Source: Immersiella caudata (Eukaryota; Ascomycota; Sordariomycetes; Sordariales; Lasiosphaeriaceae). Taken from it: DNA of 64,000 nucleotides. Of the stretch, positions 11,275 through 23,191 are shown one piece after another. The notes beneath the pieces were generated by a model. The model was given only the letters and a program-made list of their open reading frames with translations. It was not told the DNA's origin and did not search any database. Position 1 is the first letter of the stretch. Every line of letters starts with the position of its first letter. Position numbers and translations under genes: made by a program. The stretch spans positions 4,092,001-4,156,000 of the forward strand of contig JAULSU010000001.1 of NCBI GenBank assembly GCA_030512335.1. The letters run 5' to 3'.

Positions 11275-13899
11275 AATGGAATTCTGCTGGAATTGATGGG
11301 GCTGTAACTGCTTGTTTTCGGCTCTCTGACTTTGCCAGATAGCCCCTTATTATAGTACTCCGTGATGGCAGCAATGGTGGCAAACCGTAGCCCTGGCCAG
11401 CTGAACTCTTTTCAGCTCGGATGGCCACACCAGGGCTCAACTCAACTCAGCTCCGCTCCGGCAAGGACCCCTTTCTTACCGTTATGTAGTATAAACGAAG
11501 CAGGCCGGTGGGCATTGCTCCATACCGGGAAGCCGTTCATGTGGTTCAGTGGATAATGTAGGGCGACTCGGAGCTTCATTCGCTATTTGCACTATCGCTT
11601 TTGGCGTCGATAATACTGGGGGCTTTGAGAACATGAAGCGGACGTTGTTTAAAGTGGTTGGTTGCTTCTATTGTGTGGGATCTTTAGAGGTCTGCTATTG
11701 GCTGGTGAGGTGTCGGCATTGATCTACACGACCTTCGCTCGTTCCACATCGAGTCTTCTTCCCGAATGTGCCCTAAGTCCAGTGAGCCATTTCTTGGGTG
11801 AACGAGGACTATTTGGAAGAAGGCTTGAGCGTCGACAAGGCAATGGAACGTTGGGGTGAGTGAGGCAGTTCTCTAGGTTCTGCACCCGCACTTTGCTGGG
11901 ACGGTGCAGGGTACTCCGTACGCACGACAAGTACACGGCGGGTGCCGGCTCCCTGCGTGTATTCGTCGTGTGTTGATTGCTTCGTCCGTTCCTGCGCATA
12001 GGGGTCTGTCATATCGCCATCGTGAGATTGGTTGTGTTGAACAGGCAGATCGGCGAGTCTAGATCACCAAGCGACTGCATCAAGAGAGCGTGTGACGTCA
12101 CCGCGCTACTCAGCAGCGGGGCAAGCGCCTCTCCCCTGAACCCCACGCAAAGAGCGGGGAGCCGGATTAACGGCTCCGAAGTTGTAGGTGATGGATCCTT
12201 CGGTTTGTCAACAATTAGGATGCATCGACATCACAGCCGAAATGCTCGGGGAATTCCAGCGGAGCTACTTCCGCATGACTCGGGCAAACTCACTTTGGTT
12301 AGGATGGCCTGGATGGCTGGATGGGATGACTCTGACAGAAGCCACCCCGATCGCACAAAGTCTCCGCGAGCCGCTGCATCGAAGCTGATACATATTCCGG
12401 AAATTGGCTCTTGACAATCGATGGCCGTGGCATCAGAAAACTGATCCGCATGCTACCTATGCTAGACAAAGACATAGGAACAGACGAGGCTCGCGGTACA
12501 CGCGCGAAGCTCGAAAAGCTGCGGATGGGGCGGAAGCGGAATGCTCGTGGTGCGGGCGCAGTCGCTTGCGAACCTGAGCCAGCACCCGCGATCTTGGCGA
12601 AGATGCCGCCCGGCATCGTCCCAGAGACCGAACAAATCTGATTTCTCTTCCTCCAATCGAGAGAAAATAGTCATATCGAACAGACTCTCGGGAGTCGATA
12701 TCAATCAACTAGATTTCCTCATCGTGCCGCCCTGCAGCAGGCCACGAACGAACGCAGAGAAGCGCGGAGAATCGGCTGCCCGCAGCTGCCCCACATAATT
12801 TTGGAAAAGGTGCCGGATGACGCTGCAGGCTACGTCATAGGGGGGTACCCTGCGCCAAGCACAGGATGTGATCCAACAATTTGGTGACATTTGCGGCAGC
12901 CCGCCAAGGATACGGCCAGGGAATTGCAATTCAGCAGGCCACAGGTTGACGGCGAGGCCATCGTCTCGGAAAAGAGACGCGCAGCCGTTTTCGAACGGCT
13001 TCGCATTTGGCTGCCGAGCTGTTTCCCATCTTGTGCTAGGCAACTGGTCAGGTCTCATCGTTTCCCGGTTACCTGCTGGGGCAGAGGTAACCAATCGATC
13101 AGAGGCCTGGCAAGACCCTGTAGAAACGCGGATGGATGGCGCAGTGGAGCGCCATCACGAGGCCCCCTTGAACGGGCTGTCCGTCATACGCCTGCCAGTG
13201 CTAGGTAGCCATAGGTGGCCTGCGCCCGATGATGACAACGATGATGAAACCAGGTGCCTGAGCATTGAGAAAGAAAGGCGGGCGAAATAAGAAACCTGAG
13301 CCCCCACCCGCAATTTACAGTCTCCCATCGCCCGTCCACAAGCCGCCCTCATCACCGCAAAACCAGCATCAGCGCCCGTGCCTTGGTTCGGCTACCCGCA
13401 GCCACAGTGACCTCAACTCGCGCAATCCCATATTTCCATCTCCCGATCCCACTGCTCTTCGTGCGGCCGTCTCGCCAACATCGTCGCTCGGAAATAACTT
13501 TTCTGAACAGCACCATCGCACCTACCCCGCCATTTCGGGACGCCTTCCACTGTCTAGCATTCCGGTCTCTGGGTCCTCTCGTCATAGCGCACCTACTGCT
13601 TGGCCCTTTGAGTCTCGCGAGTGCCCCGCACCCTATAGCCCACGCACGTTTGCAGCGAGCGGGAAAAGCACGAGCAAGCTCTCACCGAAAGTCGAACTTG
13701 CGAAAGCGACACCATATTGCATATAGCAGACAAGCAAGCCTTGGACGTTGCTTGGTTGCGCTCGATACATTCCCGTAGACAAACTTTGACGGGCGAGGCA
13801 GTAGCTCTTCGGCACATCGCCAGCCACGACTGCCTCTCATCACCCAGCGCCAGCATAGTTGGATCACAGGAAAGCGGCTGCTGCGATCAGAACGGCAAG
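11275..13899. other. 2.6-kb gene-poor stretch
   Basis: Neither strand shows a domain or a spliceable coding frame. Several open frames of 60-150 codons exist but have mixed, non-coding-like composition and overlap each other. The right part (about 13300-13899) is C-rich and is likely promoter and leader of the kinase gene. Confidence 0.5.
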
Positions 13900-16254
13900 A
13901 TGTCGACAATACAACAGCTAAAGAACTTTATCCGCCACGGTATGTTCCTTTATACTTTTCTCTGCGGGTTCCTTGTCTCGGGACGATCGCGGCCCCTTGC
14001 ACAACCGTCCCGGCAAGCAGCCACGAAGCGAGGAATGCTTACTGACGCCTATGTCATCGCACAGGCAAGCAAGCACGGGTTGCCAACCAAGACGAATCGG
14101 CGCGTACAAAGCATGAGAACTCCCCACCTAATCACCAACACCTGCCGAAGAGCAACATGGCGCCCGCAGCCGTCTCCGAGCCAAACTTTGGCAACTCGCC
14201 GCCCCGCCACAACGATGCCGGCATTCCGGGAGCGTACTCGGCCGCTCCCGGCGATGCACACAACCGCGTTGCCCAGGCCGGTCACGTTGCCGCCCATCAC
14301 GCCGAAGCCGACCAGACCGTCAAGTCGAAGAGCAAGCGCGTGCCCGATGACAACATCGCGAAGCTGGTGGCTGAGGAGAATGCGAACAAGGGCAAGTTCC
14401 CACGGTATCCCGGCCTCGAGCGCTGGGAGCTGGTCGAGAAGATGGGGGACGGCGCATTTAGCAACGTATACAGGGCGAGGGATCTGGAGGGGAACGTAGG
14501 GGAGGTGGCCATCAAGGTGGTGCGCAAATACGAAATGAACAACCTACAGGTACGTGTGGTGATCCCGGGGTTGGCCGCCGTTCTTCGACACCCCCGTTTC
14601 TTTGGTGATTTGGCGTTTTGCTTTTCCGTCTTTCGTCAAGTTCCTTTACCAACTCCAGGGTTTGCCCTTTTTAGAGCAACAAACATCTTCATCCAGACTT
14701 TAAGCCAAAGGCTCCCAAGGCCGCAGAGGTGCGAAACTCTCTCTCCTATTGTCGTGATTCCTGACTCGACCATCTGCCTATCGCCACTTAGGCCGCCATC
14801 TTTTGCAGCGACGTTTGCTCCCTGGCCAGTGCCGCAGGGTTGAGAAACCACGATTTCCACAGGGTGTGATATTAACCTCGCCACAGAGAGCGAACATTCT
14901 GAAGGAGGTCCAGATCATGCGACAAGTGGACCATCCCAACATTATCAAGCTCATCGACTTCTCCGAATCTCGACAGTACTACTACATCATCCTCGAGCTC
15001 GCACCAGGTGGAGAGCTTTTCCACCAGATTGTACGCCTGACGTACTTCAGCGAAGAACTTTCCCGTCACGTCATTATCCAAGTCGCAAAGGCCCTGGTGC
15101 ACCTCCATGAAGAACGAGGCATCGTTCATCGGTAGGCATCCCGGTTAGCTCTACCACGGCAAGCACTGACTTTGAGCAGAGACATTAAACCTGAGAATAT
15201 CCTATTCTACCCGATCCCGTTCGTACCCTCAAAGAACCCGAAGCCAAAGCAACCAGGCGACGAGGACAAGGTCGATGAGGGCGAGTTCCTCAAGGGGGTC
15301 GGCGCCGGCGGAATTGGACAGATCAAGATTGCCGATTTCGGCCTATCGAAGATTGTTTGGGACAATCAGACCATGACACCCTGTGGTACGGTCGGGTATA
15401 CGGCACCTGAGATCGTGAAGGATGAACGGTACTCCAAATCTGTGGACATGTGGGCCCTGGGTTGTGTTCTCTACACACTGCTCTGCGGCTTCCCACCATT
15501 TTACGACGAGAGCATTGAAGTGCTCACAGAAAAGGTTGCCAAGGGCCAGTTTACCTTCCTTTCCCCATGGTGGGACGATATCAGCAAATCGGCACAGGAC
15601 CTCATCTCCCACCTGCTTTGTGTCGACCCAGAGCAGCGGTACACGATCAAGGAGTTCCTCGCTCATCCATGGATCCGGGAGCCTGGGCCTACGCCCCGCG
15701 ACGAGAAGAAAGCACTCAGTGCCGATGGACATCTTCGCGCATTTGATGTGTCGAAGATTGTGGACGGCGACAAGCGATATGACTTCCGGTCTCCAGGCGC
15801 GGTCAACCTCCGGGAAGTGTTTGATGTTGGCTACGCAGTTCACCGACAGGAGGAAGAAGGCAAGCGCCGGAAGCAAGTTGGCGGAAAGGCCGGCGTGTCA
15901 CGTCTTGTGGGCCTTGAGGAGGAGCAGGACTCCATCATGGAGGATAGTTCGTCGGGTGAATACGTCCACAAGCCAGCCGTTGCACAGAGTTCGACCCAGC
16001 AATTGGAGAACAGCATGCGAAATGCGCACATCAAGGATCAGCAAGAGACGCGCGGTCGGGATCGCGAGAGGAAGGCGCAGCCCCCGCCAGCTGCAGTTGA
16101 GCCTAAGGGGTATGGTCAACACTCAGCTGCGGTCACGGCCGCCGCACGTCAACAGGTGCGCGATCGCAACCGACAGAAAGGGGCTTTCGAGTTAAGCCTT
16201 GATGGCGCGACCCTGCTCGGGCGGCGTGGAGTAAAGCCAACCCGGGTAGCATAG
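13900..16254 (+). CDS. srk1: Serine/threonine protein kinase, Rck2/Srk1 type (CaMK-like, MAPK-activated)
   Basis: Five exons: 13900-13939, 14065-14549, 14675-14728, 14887-15131, 15180-16254, giving 632 residues with all phases consistent. The 40-nt first exon (MSTIQQLKNFIRHG) is followed by an intron placing GKQAR in frame with a later ATG at 14157, and it matches the family start. The 54-nt third exon supplies SNKHLHPDFKPKAPKAAE between the N-lobe and RANILKEVQIMR. Kinase marks are MGDGAFSNVY, K164 in VAIKVV, HRDIKPEN (D276), an insert typical of Rck2/Srk1 after KPENILF, DFG and GTVGYTAPE. Relatives are cytoplasmic-nuclear effectors of the Hog1/Sty1 stress MAPK. The C-terminal tail is charged and Gln-rich. 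Confidence 0.9.
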
Positions 16255-17593
16255 GATGCACTTGGTGGTCGGTGGGATGACGAGTTGAGCACTGCATCTG
16301 CCTCTGTGTCCGGAGATAACATCAAGAACCTTGTCGAGACAGAGAGCGGTATTTCGCCGGGAACGTAGCGATTTGGTACAAGCCAAGGGCAGAATACGGG
16401 ATGACGTTTCTTTTCTTCTTTCTCACCACTCGCTCACCCTTTTCTTGGCGGCGGTGTTTGCTTCCGGGATGAATGCATACATATGCTCAGCGGAATGTGT
16501 TAGACACCGCACTCAACCGCGGTTCAGCTCGCATGGAAGGTGTTAGGCACATATGTCAATTTACTGTTTTGATCATCGACTTGGCTGCGGCGTGGCTTTG
16601 GCATTGCACATATCTTGTGAGTCCGCTGCAGGGGGTGCCCAGCTGCGTCTTGCGAGCTGCTGTGTGTTGAAACATGGCGTCACTTTGATTGGTCATGCTT
16701 AGTTATTGGTTGTCGTCTCCAACTGGGCGAACAGCCCTCAAATCCAGGCACTGTTGTCCGCACCACCCATTGGAGCCGTGACGTGAGTTGAGATTTCCCC
16801 TAACCACGAATAACGCTGCCTTTCAACACACGAAACCCCGCTCGCACAAATTTCCGATCTGGCTCCATCACGTCAGTCGCAACGGCTTTCGTGCTCGGCT
16901 GTCTCAAATCCACAACTGGGGGAGGCCCGAGTCCAGGGACAGCTTTTGCGGGTGAGACATCGTGCCGCGTTTCCAGTCGTGGCGTTGAGACAGCGTCGGT
17001 CCGAGACGAGGGAGCCTCAAAACTATCAAGCCTACATTTTGCTTGTTCTTTTTCTTCGTGCCCGTGGTTTGCTTTTTGATGCCCCCCCCCCCCCCCCCCT
17101 TTTTTTTTTTCTCTCGCTGGAAGAGGATTTTGGTCGCAGATGTGGTTGGGTTGGTGGGTGGTATTGCAGCGTGCAGTGCGTTGTGGCTGTTCTTCACAGT
17201 GGAAGCATATTGCTTTGTTGGAGCAGGAGGAGAATGATTCGAGGAGAGATGCTGGCGCGAGAACGGGAACTCAGGGAGACGCAGGGACTGGATCGTCGGG
17301 GACTTGTTGAAGCCATGTTTCCTTTTCAGAGGTCTGAATTATGTAAGTGGGAGGCTACTGAGAGAGGCGGTGTTGGAGCTCAAGTTGGGATCGTCCATGC
17401 CTGCCGTCGCCCTGGGTTTGTCTTGGAGACTTTGGCGAGAGACAGCGTCGAAACCACCCGCGCTCAGGGGCTCACGACGCAGCCGGTGCTCGGCCAAATC
17501 TCAACTTGCAGTGCCACGGTTCCGGGCACGGAGTATGCTCCCTCGTGAGCTTCATGGCATTTTGAACTGGCTTGGAAAGGGGAAGACATCCTG
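16255..17593. other. Intergenic; simple repeats only
   Basis: No gene recognised in 1.3 kb. A run of 18 C followed directly by 11 T lies at 17082-17110. Confidence 0.5.
17082..17110. repeat. Homopolymer tract C18T11
   Basis: Eighteen C then eleven T in an unbroken polypyrimidine tract upstream of the Gly/Asn-rich gene. Length is prone to assembly error. Confidence 0.9.
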
Positions 17594-17600
17594 TATATAA
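17594..17600 (+). promoter_or_regulatory. TATA box of the Gly/Asn-rich gene
   Basis: TATATAA 194 nt before the ATG at 17794, followed by a CT-rich leader (CTCACTCCTCACC-like). This arrangement is common for strongly expressed fungal genes; inferred, not shown. Confidence 0.5.
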
Positions 17601-17793
17601 CTCAACTCGATCTCTCCCTCAATTCCCAGATCTCACTCCTCACCAGCATTCACTCATTCATCACTCCCTTCTAATACTCCCTCCAATCACACTCGTTGAA
17701 TATTTCTTCTGCATCACCGATCAAAGTACACTCATTCTACTTCCTGATCAAATCCATTCGTTCAGTTCACCGAACAATAATCTTACCAACAAA

Positions 17794-18372
17794 ATGTCTG
17801 CCCTCATCCCCAGAGTCCCTTCCACCCTCCCGGTCGCTCACGGCCCCGGCAACGTCTGCCAGGTCAACTTGGCTGCTATCGTTCCCGCCTGCGCCTCCAT
17901 CGAGGTCGGCGTTGACTTCCCTCACTGGACCAATGTCCAGTCCACCGTCATCGAAGTGAAGCTTACCGCTGCCGCTGACCGCGGTGCTCCGGCTGGTCGC
18001 TATGGTGGTGCTCAGGGTCGTTTGATTCCTGTGAGTCCTCCTTATATTTTTCACCCCAGGGGTTCATTCTCTTCCGGCATTCGGTGCTGTGTCTGACTGC
18101 CACAGACTGGAGTTTCGAGTTCTTGTACTGACGGTCATGGGGCACAGCGCACTGCGGGTGTTTGGCCTGCCAACACTTGGTTGCCTCAGGGTGTACTGGG
18201 TGGTGACGGTGGCGCTGGAGCAGGGGGTGCTGGGGCCGGTGGTGCCGGTGGTGCCGGTGCTGCCGGCGGCGATGGAGGAGCCGGAGGCAACGGCGGCAAT
18301 GGCAATGGAAATGGCAATGGTGGCAACGGAGGGAATGGAGGAAACAATGGCGGCAATGGAGGGAACAACGGG

Positions 18373-18430
<58 letters not shown>

Positions 18431-18999
18431 GCAACGGCAACAACGGCAACAATGGTGGTAACAACGGCAACAACGGCGGTAACAACGGTGGTAACAACGG
18501 TGGTAACAACGGGGGAAACAACAACAACTGCAACCCTGATCTCCTTGACATCACCCTCGACCTCCTCGGGCTCAACATTGACGTCAACGCCTACCTCGGC
18601 ATCGCCGGCTTGCTTGACAGCATCATCGACGGTTCGGGCCAAGTCGTCTGCAACCTCCTCGGCGGCTTACTTGGCAATATCCTCGGCTGCGTCAACAACC
18701 AGATCACCACCATCACCCAGCAGTTCGCCCCCCGTTGCGGAACCACCATCGGCAACGCTGGCCAGACCACCACCGCTCCCAACCAGGCCTCCTGCATCCG
18801 CGCTTGCCAGGCGGCCGCTGTCACGGCATCGGTCGCCAACCTTCAGGACTGCTTGGCTGTTACTTTTGACGACTCGCTGACCGTCCAGAACTGCCTCTTC
18901 CTCATCGGGAACCAGCAGGAGGTTCTCGATATCAACCTTCAGGTTGGCTCTGATTCGACCAACACAGTCTGCCTTCTTGAGGCCCTCAATCTCTGCTAA
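17794..18999 (+). CDS. Gly/Asn-repeat protein with cysteine-containing C-terminal domain
   Basis: Exons 17794-18030 and 18106-18999 (GTGAGT...CACAG, phase 0) give 376 residues. Three parts are visible: an N-terminal globular segment of about 110 residues with a few cysteines (GNVCQVNLAAIVPACASIEV); a low-complexity tract encoded by 18202-18528 that moves from GGAGAGG to NNGNNGG units; and a C-terminal domain of about 155 residues rich in Leu, Asn and Cys (LLGGLLGNILGC, QNCLFLIGNQQ). No clear signal peptide, so secretion is uncertain. The repeat resembles structural or adhesive low-complexity proteins, but I recognise no family. A TATA box and CT-rich leader suggest strong expression. Long open frames on other frames and the opposite strand are by-products of the repeat. 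Confidence 0.75.
18202..18528 (+). repeat. In-gene repeat coding Gly-Ala then Asn-Asn-Gly units
   Basis: About 109 codons of GGT/GGC/GGN alternating with GCT first and AAC later, dominated by a 9-nt AACAACGGC unit from about 18375 to 18516. The unit is direct and near-perfect, so copy number may vary between isolates. Confidence 0.9.
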
Positions 19000-19738
19000 A
19001 GTGGCAATCTTTCACACGGACGATGGGATGAGATGATGTCGGGATGATGATGGTCGGTAATTAGGTGTCAAAAATCGTTGATTGCTTTTTGTTGTATCAA
19101 CGCTCATTGTTTGGCTTTGTCCGGGGTTGGGTAGTGGCGGCATGTCTGGAGGAGTAATTAGCATTGGCTGTTCGGAACATTGGTTCGGGGTAATCGCATG
19201 TATGGGTAGTTGGTTGTTGTTTGCTTTCAGTTCAGTTAGACGCAGATACGCAGATCAAAGACAGCTGTTGTCTTCACTTCCCGTCGGTCTGAGATCGAGT
19301 AAGGTCGAAGTTTTGTGAGACAATGAACTGACCACCAGAAATGGGACCGAAACTGAACGAATCGCCGCGCCAAGCGCCAAATCGGGGCTTTCCGGTTGCT
19401 CTTTCCCCCTCTTGCATTGAAGCCGAAGCGGTGGCTTGCACGTTCCAATGCATTTTCCACACGGCCCCGGCTGCAGGACCCTTTTCGGCGCCATACATCG
19501 TTCGGGACCGATGTTACTGGTCATGCGAAGATGTAGCTTGCGTGTGTTCCCGCACTAGATGCGATCCTTTCCGTCCGCATCGTCGTCGGGTATCATCGAC
19601 CTCCGCCAGTCGCATAAGATGGCGACGACCAACCGGGCTGTGCATTGTGTCTTTTTCTAGCACAAAAACTCGAACTCTCCTGCTCGCTTCGCTCCCCCTC
19701 GCCAACTCCAGACATCTTGAACCGTCACAATCTCCACC
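19000..19738. other. Intergenic, nothing recognised
   Basis: 3' region of the repeat gene and promoter of the methyltransferase. No gene-like signal. Confidence 0.5.
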
Positions 19739-21071
19739 ATGGCGCCAAAGTCCAGAATCGCGGAGCTTGCATCCATCATTCAGGAGAACACGACAGTCCT
19801 TGACGAGTACTTTGCCACCAACAATCTCCCTTCGCCATCCTTCGACGAAAACTATCCCGCAGTAGTTCAACTGCCCGAGGATATCGCAGCAGCTCGAGAC
19901 GCCGTGACAGAGGCCAATGACGAGCTCAGCGCACTCTTAAGAGGCCCAGTGTCATCGATCTACTATGACATCGCGAGGGTCAGTCTATTCCTCCACTCAG
20001 TGACTCAGGGCGACGAGATGCACTCTTGCTGAAACTCGACAGTCGAGCATGTTCTCCAGCGTAGGTGCGATCGCCAAGTTCAACCTTGGCAACAGCTTTG
20101 CGCCCAACACGACAACCACTTTCGCCCAAATGGCAGCTTTCAGCAACCTACCAGAATCCACAGTCCAGCGGCTGGTTCGTCACGCAAAGACCTATCATGT
20201 GTTTGCCGAGCCGACCAAGGGCGTTATCGCACACACGTCCATGTCCAGGGCGATCGCAAGCTTTCCCAACGTGGCCGACACCATTGAGCTGTTTCGTGAC
20301 ATACTTTGGCCAACCGCCCCTCGACTCGCCGATGCGATACAGCGCTGGCCTGGTTCCGATAAGCCTACGGAGACAGCCTTCAATCTCTCGGCGAAAACAG
20401 AGCTCGGCTTTTGGGAGTGGAAAGCAAAGCATCCTGAGAAAGTCCAGAGATTTGCCGGCGCGATGGCATTCCTGTCGAAGAAGCCCGGACGTGAAATGGA
20501 ATATCTTCTCGACAACGTGGACTGGGCTGCGGCCTTGACGCCCTCGAACGAAAGCGGCGGACTCATTGTCGATGTTGGTGGCTCTCATGGTTTCATTGCT
20601 CTCGGGCTGGCCCAGCGCTTGCCATCGGCCAGGTTCATTGTGCAAGACCAAGCAAACGTAATCGCAGGAGCCCCAAAGGAAGCGAACCCGCGCGTGGAGT
20701 TCCAAGTTCACGACTTCCTTACGGAGCAGCCAGTCGCCGCTGATCTTTATATCTTCCGGCAGATTTTACATGACTGGACCGATAAAGACTGTCGGAGGAT
20801 TCTTTCGGCGCTGATCCCAGCGCTCAAACCCGGTGCCCGCATCATCATCAACGACAGCGTGCTGCCCGGTGTCGGCGCTGTCAGTCCTGCCAAGGAGTCG
20901 GTGCTGCGACACTCGGATTTGATGATGTGGCGCTGCTTCAACGCAAAGGAGCGCGATGAGGACGACTGGAGGTCAGTAGTGGAGGAAACAGACAAGAGGT
21001 TCAAGGTTGTTAGCGTATTCACTCCTCCGGGAACGTATCTGGGCATTATTGAGGTTGTCTGGCAAGGCTAG
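19739..21071 (+). CDS. SAM-dependent O-methyltransferase (plant-type family 2)
   Basis: Exons 19739-19978 and 20043-21071, with a GTCAGT...GACAG intron of 64 bp, give 422 residues. The N-terminal half (to about residue 190) is the winged-helix dimerisation part (TTTFAQMAAFSNLPESTVQRLVRH region). The methyltransferase core has the SAM loop DVGGSHG (residues 257-263), then VQDQ, and the catalytic histidine in LHDWTD (H323). Such enzymes methylate hydroxyls on polyketides, flavonoids or other secondary metabolites. No synthase gene is adjacent, so the substrate is unknown. Confidence 0.9.
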
Positions 21072-21454
21072 AGCGCGGGCTAGGGTGGTTCGGCATGGGT
21101 TGAGGGGTTGGTTGCCGGTCTCAAGTGCATCCTGGTTGCCCAGGTTCTCGATTTTCTCCTGGGACTTCGGCTACTCACCTGGTAAGGTTGCATCAGCCTG
21201 GCGGAGCTTATAGCGTATTTACAGAACCCCTTTCGTTGCACAGACCTCCTCTGGATTGGTTACCGACCTTATTGCCCTTGCGTCGATCCTACACCATGCT
21301 GGGCGGCTCGAACTGGCTCGTCTGGACTCCAACCCATATAATCCGAGGGATGGTTGACCGTTGAACTCGAATCATATTAAAAGACCGGCGTTGCCACCTT
21401 GCTTTGTGTCTGGGGCTGCCTTACTTGTTTTTCTCTCATCACAATTTCGCAACC
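21072..21454. other. Intergenic, nothing recognised
   Basis: Short spacer of 383 bp, presumably methyltransferase 3' end and promoter of the next gene. Confidence 0.5.
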
Positions 21455-22445
21455 ATGCTCCAAAGGTTACTCGCCGCAGCCCTCTGCGCCGCGCAGGCGC
21501 GAGCGGCATCCGTCTCTCACGAAGTCGTCGCGCAGGTTCCCGAAAACGATTGGAGAGGCTCCTTCGCCAGTCCAAACGCCACGGGCGAAATCCGTTTCAA
21601 GGGGTACAACATCACGGCGCCATTCCCCGGCGTTGAATCCGACGACTGGAGATTCACCATCAAGGTTCGCGACGGCCTGCCTCAGGGAGCAAGCGACCCC
21701 AGCAGATTTGTTACGGGGATCTGGATTGAGGTTGATCCCCCGGACAACCTTGTGCGAAGGGAAGGAAATCGAGATATCATCCCGCAGGATCCCTCATGGC
21801 AGGTGTGTCAGGGGTTCTGGGAACTCAGTAATCTGAAGTCGAGCGCTGAGACGGTATACGGGTCTTGTGAGGGAGTCTTTCCGCGAGAATGCGTTGATGC
21901 GATCACGAGACAGTTGAGGACGGGGTTTGGGACGCGCAGTTCGGGGAGGAGTTTTCAGTGTCCGGATTTATCGGTGACGGATCCTGCGTGTAAGGATGTT
22001 TTTGAGGCGGATAAGGGTGGTGTGTCAGCAGTTGGAACTAGTAAGTACTTTTTCAGGAGGAAGAAGTGGAGGGGATTGCTGACATTACCCTGCAGTTCTG
22101 CCAGCGGGAAATCCGTCTGATTTGACGGCGACGGGGTCGTTTGACTATGCAAGAGTCGGACTGAGCGGGGATCATGGAGGACATGCATTGGGGAACCTTA
22201 CAGCGTATAATGAGGCTTTGCAGAGGGTTTATCTTGTGGGGGTGGCTTGGGGGTATTCGAATGTCTCAGGGGCTGACAGGGCTGATAGACCAGAGGTTGA
22301 GGCTTCGTTTGGGTGTTTGAGGGCGAACCAGGTTGCGGCTGGGAGTCAACCTCTGAGCGCTGGAGGTGCCATGCTGAGCGCGAGTTCAGGTTCTTTGTTG
22401 ATGGAGTTGATTGTAGGAGCTGTGGTGGTGTTGCTTGTTGGATGA
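21455..22445 (+). CDS. Secreted glycoprotein, probably GPI-anchored, unknown function
   Basis: Exons 21455-22040 and 22096-22445 (GTAAGT...CTGCAG) give 311 residues. Signal peptide MLQRLLAAALCAAQARA with likely cleavage near residue 18. The middle has N-glycosylation sites (NAT, NIT, NLT, NVS) and several cysteines (WQVCQGFW, GSCEGVFPRECV, QCPDL, DPACKDVF) that could form disulfides. The C-terminus ends in a hydrophobic stretch (LLMELIVGAVVVLLVG) with no basic tail after a small-residue region, the pattern of a GPI-attachment signal. I do not recognise the family. Likely at the cell surface. Confidence 0.72.
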
Positions 22446-22756
22446 TCTGGTAATGGGTTTCAGTTTCATGTGGAAATCGAGGTCTGCATCGCAGATTGAA
22501 GGGGGAATAGGATGACTGGGTTGTTCCACTACGGTAGAGTCGATGAAGTAGATGAAACGCCAGGAATCGAAGAAGCTGCCATACGGCGTACCAGTGAAAA
22601 TTCTCATATCCAACTTTTCCCCCGACGTGATAACAAAAGCAGTCCGACGCCACCAAACTTCATTCTCACTCACCCCAAAGAACCCATGGGTCAACAGATC
22701 TCACTCAGGGGAACAACACCTCAAAACGAAAAATGCCCAATACCCAAACAGCAACC
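22446..22756. other. Intergenic, nothing recognised
   Basis: Spacer of 311 bp between two secreted-protein genes on the same strand. Confidence 0.5.
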
Positions 22757-23191
22757 ATGAAGATTATCATGCGCCTCCTCCTCGCCGTCCTGCAGCTGCT
22801 CGACATCTCACCGATCGGTTTCTCACTCGCCGACCCAGAACTCACTATCCACCACAACAACACTGCTCTACATAGCTTCACCGCCTACCATCTCACCAAC
22901 AATAGCCTCATTTTCCATTCTAATGAGACTATCAGAGCGATCGCCATCTTGAGTCTGACCTTCGCCGGCAACTTCACCTACAATAACCCTGTCAGCCAGC
23001 CCACCGGAGCGATCTGGATAGCAAACAACTCTCCTACTCACTTCCCACTCGCCGACTCGTTCTTGGCTGGCCACGATAACTACACCTCGCCGGGCGTAAC
23101 GGCTATTGCCGACACCACGAATACCTCAACAACTGGTGCGCGTGTGTTGTCGGGTCGTCTACTAAAGCTAATGCTGGCCATCCCACAGTAG
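22757..23191 (+). CDS. Small secreted Asn/Thr-rich glycoprotein (144 aa)
   Basis: An ATG at 22757 (context AACCATGA) opens 144 residues with a signal peptide MKIIMRLLLAVLQLL... cut near residue 32. An upstream in-frame ATG at 22733 would put charged sequence before the signal, so I prefer 22757. The mature part has many N-glycosylation sites (NNT, NNS, NET, NFT, NNS, NYT, NTS) and no cysteine. No family recognised. It could be a cell-wall or apoplastic protein; the short length and secretion make it an effector-like candidate only by general criteria. The 3' end may be spliced, since the last codons precede TAG-GTCTTTGG. Confidence 0.5.
   Translation: MKIIMRLLLAVLQLLDISPIGFSLADPELTIHHNNTALHSFTAYHLTNNSLIFHSNETIRAIAILSLTFAGNFTYNNPVSQPTGAIWIANNSPTHFPLADSFLAGHDNYTSPGVTAIADTTNTSTTGARVLSGRLLKLMLAIPQ

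Noticed and set aside
12299..12616. Open frames around 12.3-12.7 kb on both strands
   Set aside because: Mutually overlapping, no domain, no splice signals linking them; treated as non-coding.
14157..14843. Kinase start at the ATG at 14157
   Set aside because: An upstream 40-nt exon joins in frame and supplies the conserved family N-terminus, so 14157 is internal.
18064..18642. Long open frames on the other frames and opposite strand of the repeat gene
   Set aside because: They follow automatically from the 9-nt repeat, which has no stop in several frames; only the Gly/Asn frame continues into a cysteine domain and joins an upstream exon.
3372..21071. Secondary-metabolite cluster joining the P450 and the O-methyltransferase
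   Set aside because: They are 14 kb apart with kinase, PARG and pseudogenes between, and no synthase core enzyme is present.
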